Position numbers and translations under genes: made by a program. From contig CAAGGG010000072.1 of the NCBI GenBank assembly GCA_900769355.1, positions 1 to 11,785 of the forward strand: a stretch of DNA of 11,785 nucleotides. Direction: 5' to 3'. Positions 6,217 to 11,785 of this stretch are shown here, one piece after another. The notes under the pieces are model-generated. The model was not told the DNA's origin. It did no database searches and saw nothing but the letters and a program-made list of their open reading frames with translations. Within the stretch, counting starts at the first letter, position 1, and every line of letters begins with the position of its first letter. Source of the DNA: Candidatus Gastranaerophilales bacterium (GTDB lineage: Bacteria > Cyanobacteriota > Vampirovibrionia > Gastranaerophilales > Gastranaerophilaceae).

Positions 6217-6292
6217 AATTTTATCCTCTTTCTTTTGTGATTAAATTTGTCGTTTGCCTCAGAAAGTTTTATGCAAAACCTAATGGGCGGGT

Positions 6293-6307
6293 GGAGCGGC
6301 ACGCTCC
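6293..6307. repeat. tight hairpin at the tonB stop codon
   Basis: GGAGCG, loop GCA, CGCTCC: a perfect 6-bp GC-rich stem whose arm includes one base of the tonB stop codon (6307-6309, read on the minus strand). No T-run follows on either strand. It could be an intercistronic RNA-processing or attenuation element between tonB and exbB. Confidence 0.6.
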
Positions 6308-7491
6308 TAGTGATAGCCAGATGCTCCAAATACGTTGTAGTCGAACGTAAATTGAATATCAATACTTGAACCCTTGAATTCTGCTGGAAGCGGTCTAAAT
6401 GGTGCTGTTGCTTGAACTGCACTTATTGCCGCTTTGTCAGCTCCTGGGAGTCCTGATGACTTGAATACACTGCAAGATAACAATCGTCCGTCTTTTGCAA
6501 TTTTGAACAACAAAACTACACGTTTACTTTCGTTACCTTTTGGTGGATCCCAATTCATCTTTATACGTCTTTGTAATTCACGCATGTATGGGCCAAAATC
6601 AGGCTCTCTGACTGCGTCAATTCCTGGTCTGCCATTTGGATTTCCAGGGCCTGGGTTGCCGTAACCTCCGGTTCCGCCGCCACCGCCACCTTTGGCGATT
6701 TTAGTTCTTGAACCACCTGTTGGAGCAAGTGAAGGTCCTGCAAGGTGTGAACCTTTTCCGGCAGAAGATGTTCCGCCGCCACCGCCACCTTTAGATGATG
6801 TTCCTGAGCCGCTGATTGGGCCTGTTGAATATCTTCCTGTGCCTGTTCCGCCTTTTGGTACCGGTACTGCAAACGGAGAAGACGGCTTTGCAACCGGTCT
6901 TGGAGTTGTAGGTGGTTTCAAAGACGGACGAGCTGTCGGTGGAGCCGGTTTTGCCTGTTCTGCTTTTTTAGGCCCCGGAGCAGGTGATGTCTGTGCCGGT
7001 TTCTTAGCCGGAACAGGAGTTTGTGCTTGATGAGTCACCTGTTTAACTATTTTTTGTAATGGGTTTTGATGTGCTGCCGGTTTCGGGCTCGGTTTTGATG
7101 CCTGAGTCGGTTGTTTTGGTGCTCCAGGAGCTGGTGACGGCATTGATACCTTCCTTGTCGGATCGTGATGACCGCCTGCACGTGAATTTATGTCTGCACG
7201 ATAAGGTGTTTTCTTGTTTATAGGCGTTTCTTCCTTGTCTACAAGAACAAATTCAATATCGTTAGTTTTTGGTTTTGGTTTTTCAAAAATGGTGAGTGTA
7301 ATCCCCATCATTGCAAGGATTAAAACTACAAGTCCCCATACCCCGAGTGCTGTCGGGTGAAGAATGGCTGAAATCAAGATTGATTTTTTCAAACTCAAAT
7401 CTTCATCGTCTTTTAGCACTGCGGGTGTTGTGTAACTTGTGTTTTCCTCTTCTTCTATTAAATTGTCTGTGTATTTTCCTAATAAGGACAT
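6307..7491 (-). CDS. tonB: TonB-family energy transducer with a long Pro/Gly-rich linker
   Basis: This 394-residue protein has a cytoplasmic N-terminus of about 45 residues, one membrane segment (about 48-69), a long Pro/Ala/Lys-rich then Gly/Ser-rich periplasmic linker (about 110-290), and a C-terminal TonB/TolA-type domain (about 300-385). The C-terminal domain has MNWDPP, a VVLLFKIAKDGRL strand, SSG, an ADKAAISAVQ helix and PFRPLP. It would span the periplasm and contact outer-membrane receptors, powered by the ExbB-ExbD genes just downstream. The cytoplasmic tail is longer than in classical TonB. Two runs of six Gly (about 235-240 and 268-273) lie in identical 23-base DNA repeats. The ATG at 7491 has GGGGAAA about 5-11 bases upstream. 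The 71-base gap above it is AT-rich with no clear -35. A TolA-like role is the main alternative. Confidence 0.88.
   Translation of the reverse strand: MSLLGKYTDNLIEEEENTSYTTPAVLKDDEDLSLKKSILISAILHPTALGVWGLVVLILAMMGITLTIFEKPKPKTNDIEFVLVDKEETPINKKTPYRADINSRAGGHHDPTRKVSMPSPAPGAPKQPTQASKPSPKPAAHQNPLQKIVKQVTHQAQTPVPAKKPAQTSPAPGPKKAEQAKPAPPTARPSLKPPTTPRPVAKPSSPFAVPVPKGGTGTGRYSTGPISGSGTSSKGGGGGGTSSAGKGSHLAGPSLAPTGGSRTKIAKGGGGGGTGGYGNPGPGNPNGRPGIDAVREPDFGPYMRELQRRIKMNWDPPKGNESKRVVLLFKIAKDGRLLSCSVFKSSGLPGADKAAISAVQATAPFRPLPAEFKGSSIDIQFTFDYNVFGASGYH
6671..6693. repeat. in-frame direct repeat in the tonB linker, copy 1
   Basis: The 23 bases starting GTTCCGCCGCCACCGCCACC occur here and again at 6770-6792, 99 bases away, a multiple of three. 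Each encodes a run of six Gly in the TonB linker. Recombination between them would remove or add 33 codons without a frameshift. Confidence 0.9.
6770..6792. repeat. in-frame direct repeat in the tonB linker, copy 2
   Basis: Identical to 6671-6693 over 23 bases; each encodes a polyglycine segment. Confidence 0.9.
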
Positions 7492-7562
7492 TTATTTTCC
7501 CCAGTATCTGATATCGTATATAATTCTATTTTAAAACAAAAATAAAATTATTACCCGATTTG

Positions 7563-8306
7563 CTAGTAATTGTTATTATATATTGCAGGGTTTACAGTAA
7601 TCGGTTGGGTAAGAACCAATTGTACTGCTGAATTTGCCGGAATTACAACGTCATTGCCTTTATCCCAAATTGATTTAACAACACCGCCGCCGGCACCTAC
7701 TGCTGTTGCCAAAGCTGTTCCTTTGCCAATACTTCCGCCTGCCAATGGTGAGATTATTACCCCTGCAAGTGCTCCGGCTCCGGCTCCGATTGCAACATCT
7801 TTCCCGAACTCTTTTGTTACGTCCATTTTAGTTCCACCAATCAAAACTCCTGAATTGTCAGTTGTTTTGACTACTGCTGAAATTGGAATTTGAACACCGT
7901 AAGGAGTTACGATTTGCGTAAATCTCAAGAGAAGTTTGCCGTTCAGGCTGCCATGTTTTGCTTTAGAAACTTCAATTGCTGTGCCTGTAACAGAGCTTCC
8001 TGCCGGCGCAATAAGGTTTCCGTTGTAGTAAAAATCTGAACCTAGTGCAACTGTTACAGTTTGCCCTGTTGTAATATTCGCAGAACTAATTGGAGTTGTC
8101 ACAACAACCGGCATGCTTTGTCCGGCCGGAACTGTTACAACACTTCCTTTTAGTGTTTGATTTCCATTCAATGTTTGAGTTGGGTAATAATTTTGTTGAT
8201 ATAGTGGAATTTCAGAATTCTGTTGCGTACTGTAATTTGGTGCAGCGTAAGAAATCCCTGCTGATAAAACTAGAGCTGTTAATATAAATCCGATTTTTTT
8301 GTTCAT
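7563..8306 (-). CDS. secreted protein with glycine zipper, possible VirB10/TrbI-like fold
   Basis: The 247-residue protein has a signal peptide (1 to about 21, ...ISYA|APN), so it is exported. A central region (about 54-145) reads VPAGQSMPVVVTTPIS ... TTGQTVTVALGSDFYYNG ... LIAPAGSSVTGTAIE ... PYGVQIPI. The order 'PAG, PV, IS, G-V, D-Y, liP-G-s-G' recalls the C-terminal domain of VirB10/TrbI proteins, though no conjugation genes are near. A glycine-zipper stretch (about 172-210, AIGAGAGALAGV and on) may insert in or lie on a membrane. AAAGGGG lies 5 bases before the ATG. It has its own strong promoter overlapping the end of the 194-residue gene, and tonB follows after 71 bases. The function is unknown; an envelope or outer-membrane role beside TonB is an inference. 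Confidence 0.8.
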   Translation of the reverse strand: MNKKIGFILTALVLSAGISYAAPNYSTQQNSEIPLYQQNYYPTQTLNGNQTLKGSVVTVPAGQSMPVVVTTPISSANITTGQTVTVALGSDFYYNGNLIAPAGSSVTGTAIEVSKAKHGSLNGKLLLRFTQIVTPYGVQIPISAVVKTTDNSGVLIGGTKMDVTKEFGKDVAIGAGAGALAGVIISPLAGGSIGKGTALATAVGAGGGVVKSIWDKGNDVVIPANSAVQLVLTQPITVNPAIYNNNY

Positions 8307-8325
8307 AGTTACCCCTTTCTTATAT

Positions 8326-8354
8326 ATTGTATTTTATAATTAATTTCATGTCAA
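8326..8354 (-). promoter_or_regulatory. strong promoter of the glycine-zipper protein gene
   Basis: On the minus strand: perfect -35 TTGACA (8349-8354), 17-base spacer, -10 TACAAT (8326-8331). The -35 overlaps the stop codon of the upstream 194-residue gene (8351-8353). It may also drive tonB and exbB, because no clear promoter is seen between them. Confidence 0.8.
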
Positions 8355-8935
8355 TTTGTTAAGGTGTGTGTAAGCCAGGTTGGCGATGTTAATATAATTA
8401 TTTCGTTTGAACCTGTTTCTATTGTTGTGTGGGAACCCATTTTGCGTTCGTATGACGGTCGCATTTGAATTGTTGTTTTTCGTAATTTGGCTTGTCTTTG
8501 AGCCATTGGTTTATATTTTACGGGCTCTGACATTCCACCGCCAAATATATTATTATTTGAGGTGTAAAGATATCCTTTTATCGGAAGTTCATAGCCATCT
8601 GTAAAACTCATCTTATTAATCCTGATTTTCATTGCGGCATTTGTGCCGACAACAGGATCGTTGATTTTTTCAATATAGCCGAAAAATTCTGTATCTTTCG
8701 GAATTATGTTTGTGTCGTGAAGAAAAAGGTCGTTTGTTGCGATGAACTTAACCTTGTAGCCTTCTTGACAGTTCTGAGTTGAAATCTCTTGCGTGTTCAT
8801 GACAGGAATAAAAGTTCCGGACGGAATTATTATTCCGTGGTAATCTCTCAATTGCAGCTGAACATTTGGGAGTTCCGTAGAATTCACACTGATTGGTATC
8901 AATATTAACACGAGAATTAATAGTAGTTTTTTCAT
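8351..8935 (-). CDS. secreted protein of unknown function, related to the downstream glycine-zipper protein
   Basis: The 194-residue protein has a signal peptide at about 1-19 (MKKLLLILVLILIPISV). The region 35-125 reads IIIPSGTFIPVMNTQEIST ... GYKVKFIATNDLF ... NIIPKDTEFFGYIEK ... GYELPIKGYLYT. This follows the same order of motifs as the 247-residue neighbour: P-(S/A)-G, P-V, IS, a V-A-D strand, IIP/APAG with a following G, then the (E/V)-(L/Q)-(P/I) strand. The two are probably distant paralogues, but this one lacks the glycine zipper and has a basic C-terminal segment instead. A VirB10/TrbI-like fold is possible, not shown. No Shine-Dalgarno sequence precedes the ATG, and the -10 is only 7 bases away, so translation may be leaderless. 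Confidence 0.75.
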   Translation of the reverse strand: MKKLLLILVLILIPISVNSTELPNVQLQLRDYHGIIIPSGTFIPVMNTQEISTQNCQEGYKVKFIATNDLFLHDTNIIPKDTEFFGYIEKINDPVVGTNAAMKIRINKMSFTDGYELPIKGYLYTSNNNIFGGGMSEPVKYKPMAQRQAKLRKTTIQMRPSYERKMGSHTTIETGSNEIIILTSPTWLTHTLTN

Positions 8936-8942
8936 GATTTAT

Positions 8943-8970
8943 ATTATAACAGTTTTTTCTGTAATATCAA
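8943..8970 (-). promoter_or_regulatory. promoter placing transcription start at the ATG (leaderless candidate)
   Basis: On the minus strand: -35 TTGATA (8965-8970), 16-base spacer, perfect -10 TATAAT (8943-8948). The ATG at 8935 lies 7 bases after the -10, about where transcription should begin. Confidence 0.65.
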
Positions 8971-9010
8971 TAGAACGAAAAATTTTTGGAATTGTTCATT
9001 TTGATTAATA

Positions 9011-9126
9011 GTGATTGGTGAGTAGTGAATAGTGAGTAGTTCATTTAATTTGCATTGCTTAATTAAAAATTTTTTGTATGCAGTATATATATAAGGGCTA
9101 TTCACCATTCACTACTCACCAATCAC
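9011..9126. mobile_element. MITE-like element with 29-bp terminal inverted repeats and TTAATA target duplication
   Basis: The left arm begins GTGATTGGTGAGTAGTGAAT (9011-9039). The right arm (9098-9126) is its reverse complement with two mismatches. Between them are 58 AT-rich bases with no ORF of note. The 6-base sequence TTAATA flanks both ends exactly (9005-9010 and 9127-9132), as expected of a target-site duplication. At 116 bp with no coding capacity it fits a miniature inverted-repeat transposable element moved by a transposase elsewhere. A large stem-loop kept for another reason is the alternative. The rest of the 8936-9222 gap holds only the promoter at 8943-8970 and AT-rich sequence. 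Confidence 0.7.
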
Positions 9127-9222
9127 TTAATACTATTTGTAACAATTCCTTCACACACCAGCAATTTCTTCCTCAAAAATTACTTTATATAAATGTAGTG
9201 TAGTTTAATAGGTATTATTGTA

Positions 9223-9915
9223 ATGTTCAGCGCGGTAGCATCAGGAATATTTGCATATAGAAACGCCAATAAAACAAAAGATGGTGATGTTGGCAGAGGT
9301 GCTGTTACGGTCGGTCAGACGGCGGGACTTGTTCAGGAAGTCGCAAAGTATGACGGAGCGGTGGCAAATACTGCGCGTAGTGCTGTGAGTGTTTTTTCAG
9401 ATTTAGCAAAGAAAAACAAAGCTTTTGAATATGCAGGAAAAGCTACAAAATTCGCTGTGAATAATGTTAATCCGTTGATTTGTGTGTCAGGTGGAATTAA
9501 AACGGCGATGTCTGATGACAAAGTTAAAACCGGAATTACTGAAGCAGCTGCGCTGTCTGCAATGTTTGCCGGAGAAGGACTTATTAAGGCGAAATATGAC
9601 AAAATGGTTGCCTCGCAAACTGTGCGCAATGGAATTAAGGCTTTGTCAAAATCCAAGGTTATGAAACCTGTCTTTGAGCATCTAAAAAAACATAAGTTGG
9701 AAGGTAAAGCCGGCGCGATTTTGAAAGGTTTAATCTTTGTTGCCGGATCAATGACATCTTATACTATTGGTCAAAAAATTGGAGAACCAATTGCTGACAG
9801 GGTTAAAGCAAATTTGGGTGTAAAAGATGCCAAAACTGTTCTTAAACCAATGGTCAAACCTGTTCAGTGTGGTGGTTTTAAAAAGAGCTCGGAAAAAATC
9901 AACCGAATGACTTAA
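9223..9915 (+). CDS. Ala/Gly/Lys-rich protein of unknown function
   Basis: I do not recognise this 230-residue protein. It begins MFSAVASGIFAYRNANKTK and is rich in Ala, Gly, Val and Lys with many short helices. Moderately hydrophobic stretches occur near 76-88 and, most clearly, at about 163-185 (AGAILKGLIFVAGSMTSYTIG), which may be a membrane or amphipathic helix. No cleavable signal peptide is obvious. Codon usage looks like its neighbours. No good Shine-Dalgarno sequence precedes the ATG (TAGG lies 11 bases away); a TATTAT box 4 bases before the ATG is noted, but no -35 fits it. The SpoIID-type gene follows after 16 bases on the same strand, so the two are probably co-transcribed and may act together at the envelope; that is an inference. 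Confidence 0.7.
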   Translation: MFSAVASGIFAYRNANKTKDGDVGRGAVTVGQTAGLVQEVAKYDGAVANTARSAVSVFSDLAKKNKAFEYAGKATKFAVNNVNPLICVSGGIKTAMSDDKVKTGITEAAALSAMFAGEGLIKAKYDKMVASQTVRNGIKALSKSKVMKPVFEHLKKHKLEGKAGAILKGLIFVAGSMTSYTIGQKIGEPIADRVKANLGVKDAKTVLKPMVKPVQCGGFKKSSEKINRMT

Positions 9916-9931
9916 ACACATTTGAAGAGTA

Positions 9932-10822
9932 ATGTGTTATAATAAGGTTGTGAAAAAGGTTATATTAATATTTTCAATATTTGTTTTGATGCAAATTTTT
10001 GCGTCACCTTGTTATGCGATTAAAATCGGGCTTCAAACCGATACTGAGTCCGCTGGCGTTGGAACTTCTGTTAAAGGCGTAATTGTTGATGCCAATACAA
10101 ACCATAATATTTGTGACTTAGAGGCGATGAAAGGTTATGAGATTAAGCCTTATCGCAATTTGATGGCAATTCGATATAAGGGTAAATTTTATAAAGTAAA
10201 TTCAGATAATATCGTTATAAAACCTGTAGGAGCAGGCTTTGTTAGTGCAAAAGGCAAGTGGTATCGTGGAATTTTGATGATTCAAAATAAAAACGGAAAG
10301 CTTACGGTAATAAATAATGTGCCGTTGGAAGATTATATCCGCGGAGTTGTTCCGTCAGAAATGCCTTCCGGTTGGGAAACAGAGGCTCACAAAGCACAGG
10401 CAATTGCGGCAAGAAGTTATGCACTTGCAAATCTGGGAAAACGTGCCAGAAATGGCTATGATCTGAAAGATACTCCTGAAGATCAGGCTTATGGTGGGGC
10501 TTCTGCGGAAACTACAGGGACAAATTATGCGGTCGATCAGACAAAAGGAATTGTTCTAACATATAATATGAAAGTTATTACGGCGTATTATTCAGCGTCC
10601 GCTGGCGGAATGACAAATACAAACAGTTGGGGGAATAATTTGCCCTATTTGCGATCTGTTCCGTCATTTGACGATAATGTGAAAAAGAACGGGCATGGCG
10701 TTGGTATGTCGCAGCATGGGGCTCAAAACTTGGCAAAACAAGGTTATAATGCATATCAAATTTTACAATATTTTTACAAAGATGTAAAATTTGCACGAGT
10801 TGATGAAAGATCATATAACTAG
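9932..10822 (+). CDS. compact SpoIID/LytB-domain protein (peptidoglycan-acting)
   Basis: The 296-residue protein has a signal peptide ending near A29 (FASPCYA). The SpoIID domain spans about 120-290: LEDYIRGVVPSEMP with E143 at the expected catalytic glutamate, then W148, EAHKAQAIAARSYA (151-164), YYSASAGG (219-226) and HGVGMSQHGA (255-264). SpoIID of Bacillus is a lytic transglycosylase that cuts glycan strands lacking stem peptides. Relatives in non-sporulating bacteria, including cyanobacteria, are envelope proteins. Here YLRSV is followed by HGVGM after only about 11 residues, so the segment usually found between those motifs is nearly absent. The ATG at 9932 is the longest start. A GTG at 9950 (giving MKKVILIFSIF) makes a more typical signal peptide and lies 7 bases after a TATAAT, but that box has no good -35. 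Confidence 0.85.
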   Translation: MCYNKVVKKVILIFSIFVLMQIFASPCYAIKIGLQTDTESAGVGTSVKGVIVDANTNHNICDLEAMKGYEIKPYRNLMAIRYKGKFYKVNSDNIVIKPVGAGFVSAKGKWYRGILMIQNKNGKLTVINNVPLEDYIRGVVPSEMPSGWETEAHKAQAIAARSYALANLGKRARNGYDLKDTPEDQAYGGASAETTGTNYAVDQTKGIVLTYNMKVITAYYSASAGGMTNTNSWGNNLPYLRSVPSFDDNVKKNGHGVGMSQHGAQNLAKQGYNAYQILQYFYKDVKFARVDERSYN

Positions 10823-10914
10823 GCGAAACTTTGGTGGTTAGAGCTTTTACAGAATGTCACATACGCGAAAGGCACGCTATTAAGCGGATTTAATAAAAAA
10901 AAATTGAAAAACAC

Positions 10915-10942
10915 TTGCCAAATAGAAATAAAATGATATAAT
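10915..10942 (+). promoter_or_regulatory. promoter of the HU gene
   Basis: -35 TTGCCA (10915-10920), 16-base spacer, perfect -10 TATAAT (10937-10942). It gives an untranslated leader of about 70 bases that could fold through TGCATA (near 10962) and TATGCA (near 10993). The rest of the 10823-10962 gap shows no clear terminator for the gene before it. Confidence 0.75.
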
Positions 10943-11019
10943 AAATTTGTCGACACACGAGCATGCATAAGAAGAGATGGTTACTTTTAGTGTATGCAAT
11001 AGGTAAAAGGAGGTTCATA

Positions 11020-11292
11020 ATGAACAAAGAAGAATTAGTAAAAGAAGTATCTAAGAAAGCAAAAGTATCTCAAAAAGCTACAGCTGACATCATCGCAGCA
11101 GCTTTGGAAACAATTGAAAAAACAGTTTCAAAAGGTAAAAAAGTTACTTTGGTTGGTTTTGGTACATTCGAACCACGCAAAAGAGCTGCTAGAACAGGTA
11201 GAAACCCTCAAACTGGTGCTCCTTTGAAAATCGCTGCTAAAACAGTTCCTGCATTTTCAGCTGGTAAAAAATTCAAAGAATTGGTAAAATAG
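11020..11292 (+). CDS. hup: HU-family DNA-binding protein
   Basis: This 90-residue protein is the normal length for HU, the nucleoid protein that binds and bends DNA as a dimer. It begins MNKEELVKEVSKKAKVSQKA, has the dimer core VTLVGFGTFEPRKRAARTGR (42-61), and the DNA-binding arm with the RNPQTG signature (61-66) including the conserved Pro, ending AGKKFKELVK. The start at 11020 is fixed by a near-perfect AAGGAGG (11007-11013) 6 bases before it. The frame is open to an ATG at 10963, which would add 19 residues, but that start lacks a ribosome site and is unlike the family. It is a single-gene unit with its own promoter and terminator; IHF-type paralogues are excluded by sequence only tentatively. 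Confidence 0.96.
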   Translation: MNKEELVKEVSKKAKVSQKATADIIAAALETIEKTVSKGKKVTLVGFGTFEPRKRAARTGRNPQTGAPLKIAAKTVPAFSAGKKFKELVK

Positions 11293-11312
11293 TAAAATTA
11301 ACTAATTTAGAT

Positions 11313-11346
11313 AAAAGCGGAGTCGATATTCGGCTCCGCTTTTTTG
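11313..11346 (+). terminator. intrinsic terminator of the HU gene
   Basis: AAAAGCGGAG (11313-11322), loop TCGATATTCGG, CTCCGCTTTT (11334-11343), followed by further T to 11345. A 10-bp stem with a GC-rich core and a T-run: a textbook intrinsic terminator, 20 bases after the stop codon. Confidence 0.93.
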
Positions 11347-11355
11347 TTGCTTAGG

Positions 11356-11384
11356 TTGAAAAATTGCTGAAAATATGATAAAAT
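11356..11384 (+). promoter_or_regulatory. promoter of leader module, copy 2
   Basis: -35 TTGAAA (11356-11361), 17-base spacer, -10 TAAAAT (11379-11384), identical in hexamers and spacing to copy 1 (2709-2737). It lies just after the HU terminator, so the module is an independent unit. Confidence 0.75.
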
Positions 11385-11418
11385 TGGATTGTACATATAT
11401 ATAAAGAGAGGAAAATTA

Positions 11419-11466
11419 ATGTCTAAAAATTTGAGAAGAGCTTTCGGGGGGGGGGCAAGCGTCTAG
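11419..11466 (+). CDS. short leader peptide with G10 tract, copy 2
   Basis: As sequenced the ORF is 15 codons, MSKNLRRAFGGGASV, then TAG. AAAGAGAGG lies before the ATG. The first 13 residues equal those of copy 1. With one extra G (or two fewer) the stop is bypassed and the frame stays open from 11454 through at least 11785, passing in frame through the ATG at 11760. I do not recognise the peptide. Confidence 0.6.
   Translation: MSKNLRRAFGGGASV
11446..11455 (+). repeat. mononucleotide tract of ten G, copy 2
   Basis: An uninterrupted run of ten G between a C and CAA, in the same place in the leader ORF as the run at 2799-2808. Confidence 0.95.
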
Positions 11467-11759
11467 AATCCTCGCTCCAACGGGGAGAGGAAGCAATCGT
11501 TCACGAGCGACTAGCGAGTGTTACGAGTGCAGGTGAGGGGGATTTAGATGTCAAGATATCCAGAGACATAGATGTCAAGTCTGTTACGGGAAAAATATAT
11601 TATCACGCACCTCTATCCCTAGGAGAGGTGGTTTCTGCTATTTTTGAAAATAGTTGCAATTCACATCACAATGAACAACAACCGCTATCTATCGTCATTC
11701 CGAGCGACAGCGATGGAATCCAGTCTATTAATAATCAAATAAAATTACAAGGAGAAACT
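11467..11759 (+). other. stop-free spacer built of repeat-like sequence between leader and next gene
   Basis: 293 bases without an independently supported gene. It is open in the frame reached from the leader by one extra G, with 102 codons between the G-run and the ATG at 11760. It contains repeat-like pieces: a GC-rich GAGCGACTAGCGAG segment, a twice-repeated TAGATGTCAAG (near 11545 and 11570), a hairpin CACCTCT/AGAGGTG (11608-11630), and CCGAGCGACAGCGATGGAAT (from 11700). The last resembles CTGAGCGACAGCGAAAGAAT in the copy 1 spacer (near 2961). Confidence 0.6.
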
Positions 11760-11785
11760 ATGAACAATTTAACCGAAACGGTCTA
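11760..11785 (+). CDS. start of a probable prepilin-like gene, cut by the right edge
   Basis: Only eight codons are visible (MNNLTETV plus two bases). AAGGAG lies 5 bases before the ATG. The prepilin at 3026 begins MNN and contains DLTETVF just before its cleavage motif, with matching DNA (TTAACCGAAAC), so this is probably another prepilin-type gene with a shorter pre-sequence. The prediction depends on sequence outside the window. Confidence 0.5.

Larger units (their letters stand above)
11356..11463 (+). repeat. duplicated promoter-leader-G10 module, copy 2
   Basis: Aligns without gaps to 2709-2816 over 108 bases with about 18 differences by hand count. Two of the differences in the leader codons (TTA/TTG for Leu, GCC/GCT for Ala) are synonymous, a hint that the peptide is under selection. 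Confidence 0.9.

Noticed and set aside
6561..7030. ORFs opposite or out of frame with tonB (6561-6893 and 6692-7030)
   Set aside because: They arise from the Pro/Gly-rich, GC-rich linker codons of tonB, which lack stops in several frames. Pro- or Gln-rich translations with no start signals.
8936..9222. CRISPR array or tRNA in the repeat-containing gap
   Set aside because: The only repeats are two inverted arms, not regularly spaced direct repeats, and no cloverleaf with a TTCRA-type T-loop is visible here or in the other gaps.
10963..11019. 19-residue N-terminal extension of HU
   Set aside because: HU proteins start at the MNKEEL-type residue, and AAGGAGG marks the 11020 ATG. The upstream codons are part of the untranslated leader.

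Overview
The window most resembles a gut non-photosynthetic relative of cyanobacteria (Gastranaerophilales, 'Melainabacteria'/Vampirovibrionia). This is an inference from several traits seen together: AT-rich DNA, a diderm TonB-ExbB-ExbD system beside a SpoIID-type protein, a NifU-like protein of the kind usually paired with a GGGtGRT gene, and a prepilin whose N-terminus (FTLAEVLITLGIIG) is, from memory, typical of that group. No taxonomic search was possible.

Layout. Positions 1-593 (minus) hold a NifU-like Fe-S scaffold gene cut by the left edge, followed by ftsH (711-2606, minus). A divergent promoter region then leads on the plus strand into a short leader ORF with a run of ten G (2772-2831) and a prepilin gene (3026-3838). 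A repeat-rich gap and a small unknown gene (4098-4277) follow. The minus strand from 8935 down to 4323 carries two related secreted proteins, then tonB, exbB and two exbD paralogues, which together look like an energy-transducing outer-membrane import system. A MITE-like element with a 6-bp target-site duplication (9011-9126) separates these from a plus-strand pair, an unknown protein and a compact SpoIID-domain protein (9223-10822). HU (11020-11292) follows with a clear promoter and terminator. The window ends in a second promoter-leader-G10 module (11356-11463) that runs toward another gene cut by the right edge.

The most unusual feature is the duplicated module. Two copies 8.6 kb apart carry the same promoter spacing, a similar 5' untranslated region, the same leader start (MSKNLRRAFGGG) and exactly ten G, then diverge completely. 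In both copies the leader stops soon after the G-run as sequenced. In both, adding one G (or losing two) puts the leader in frame with a long stop-free stretch that enters the downstream gene exactly at its own ribosome-binding-site-preceded ATG. In copy 1 that gene is a prepilin, and copy 2 begins with a similar LTETV peptide. This is a candidate phase-variable or slippage-controlled pilin expression system. The prepilin leader peptide is itself built from DNA repeats that also lie between the exb genes.
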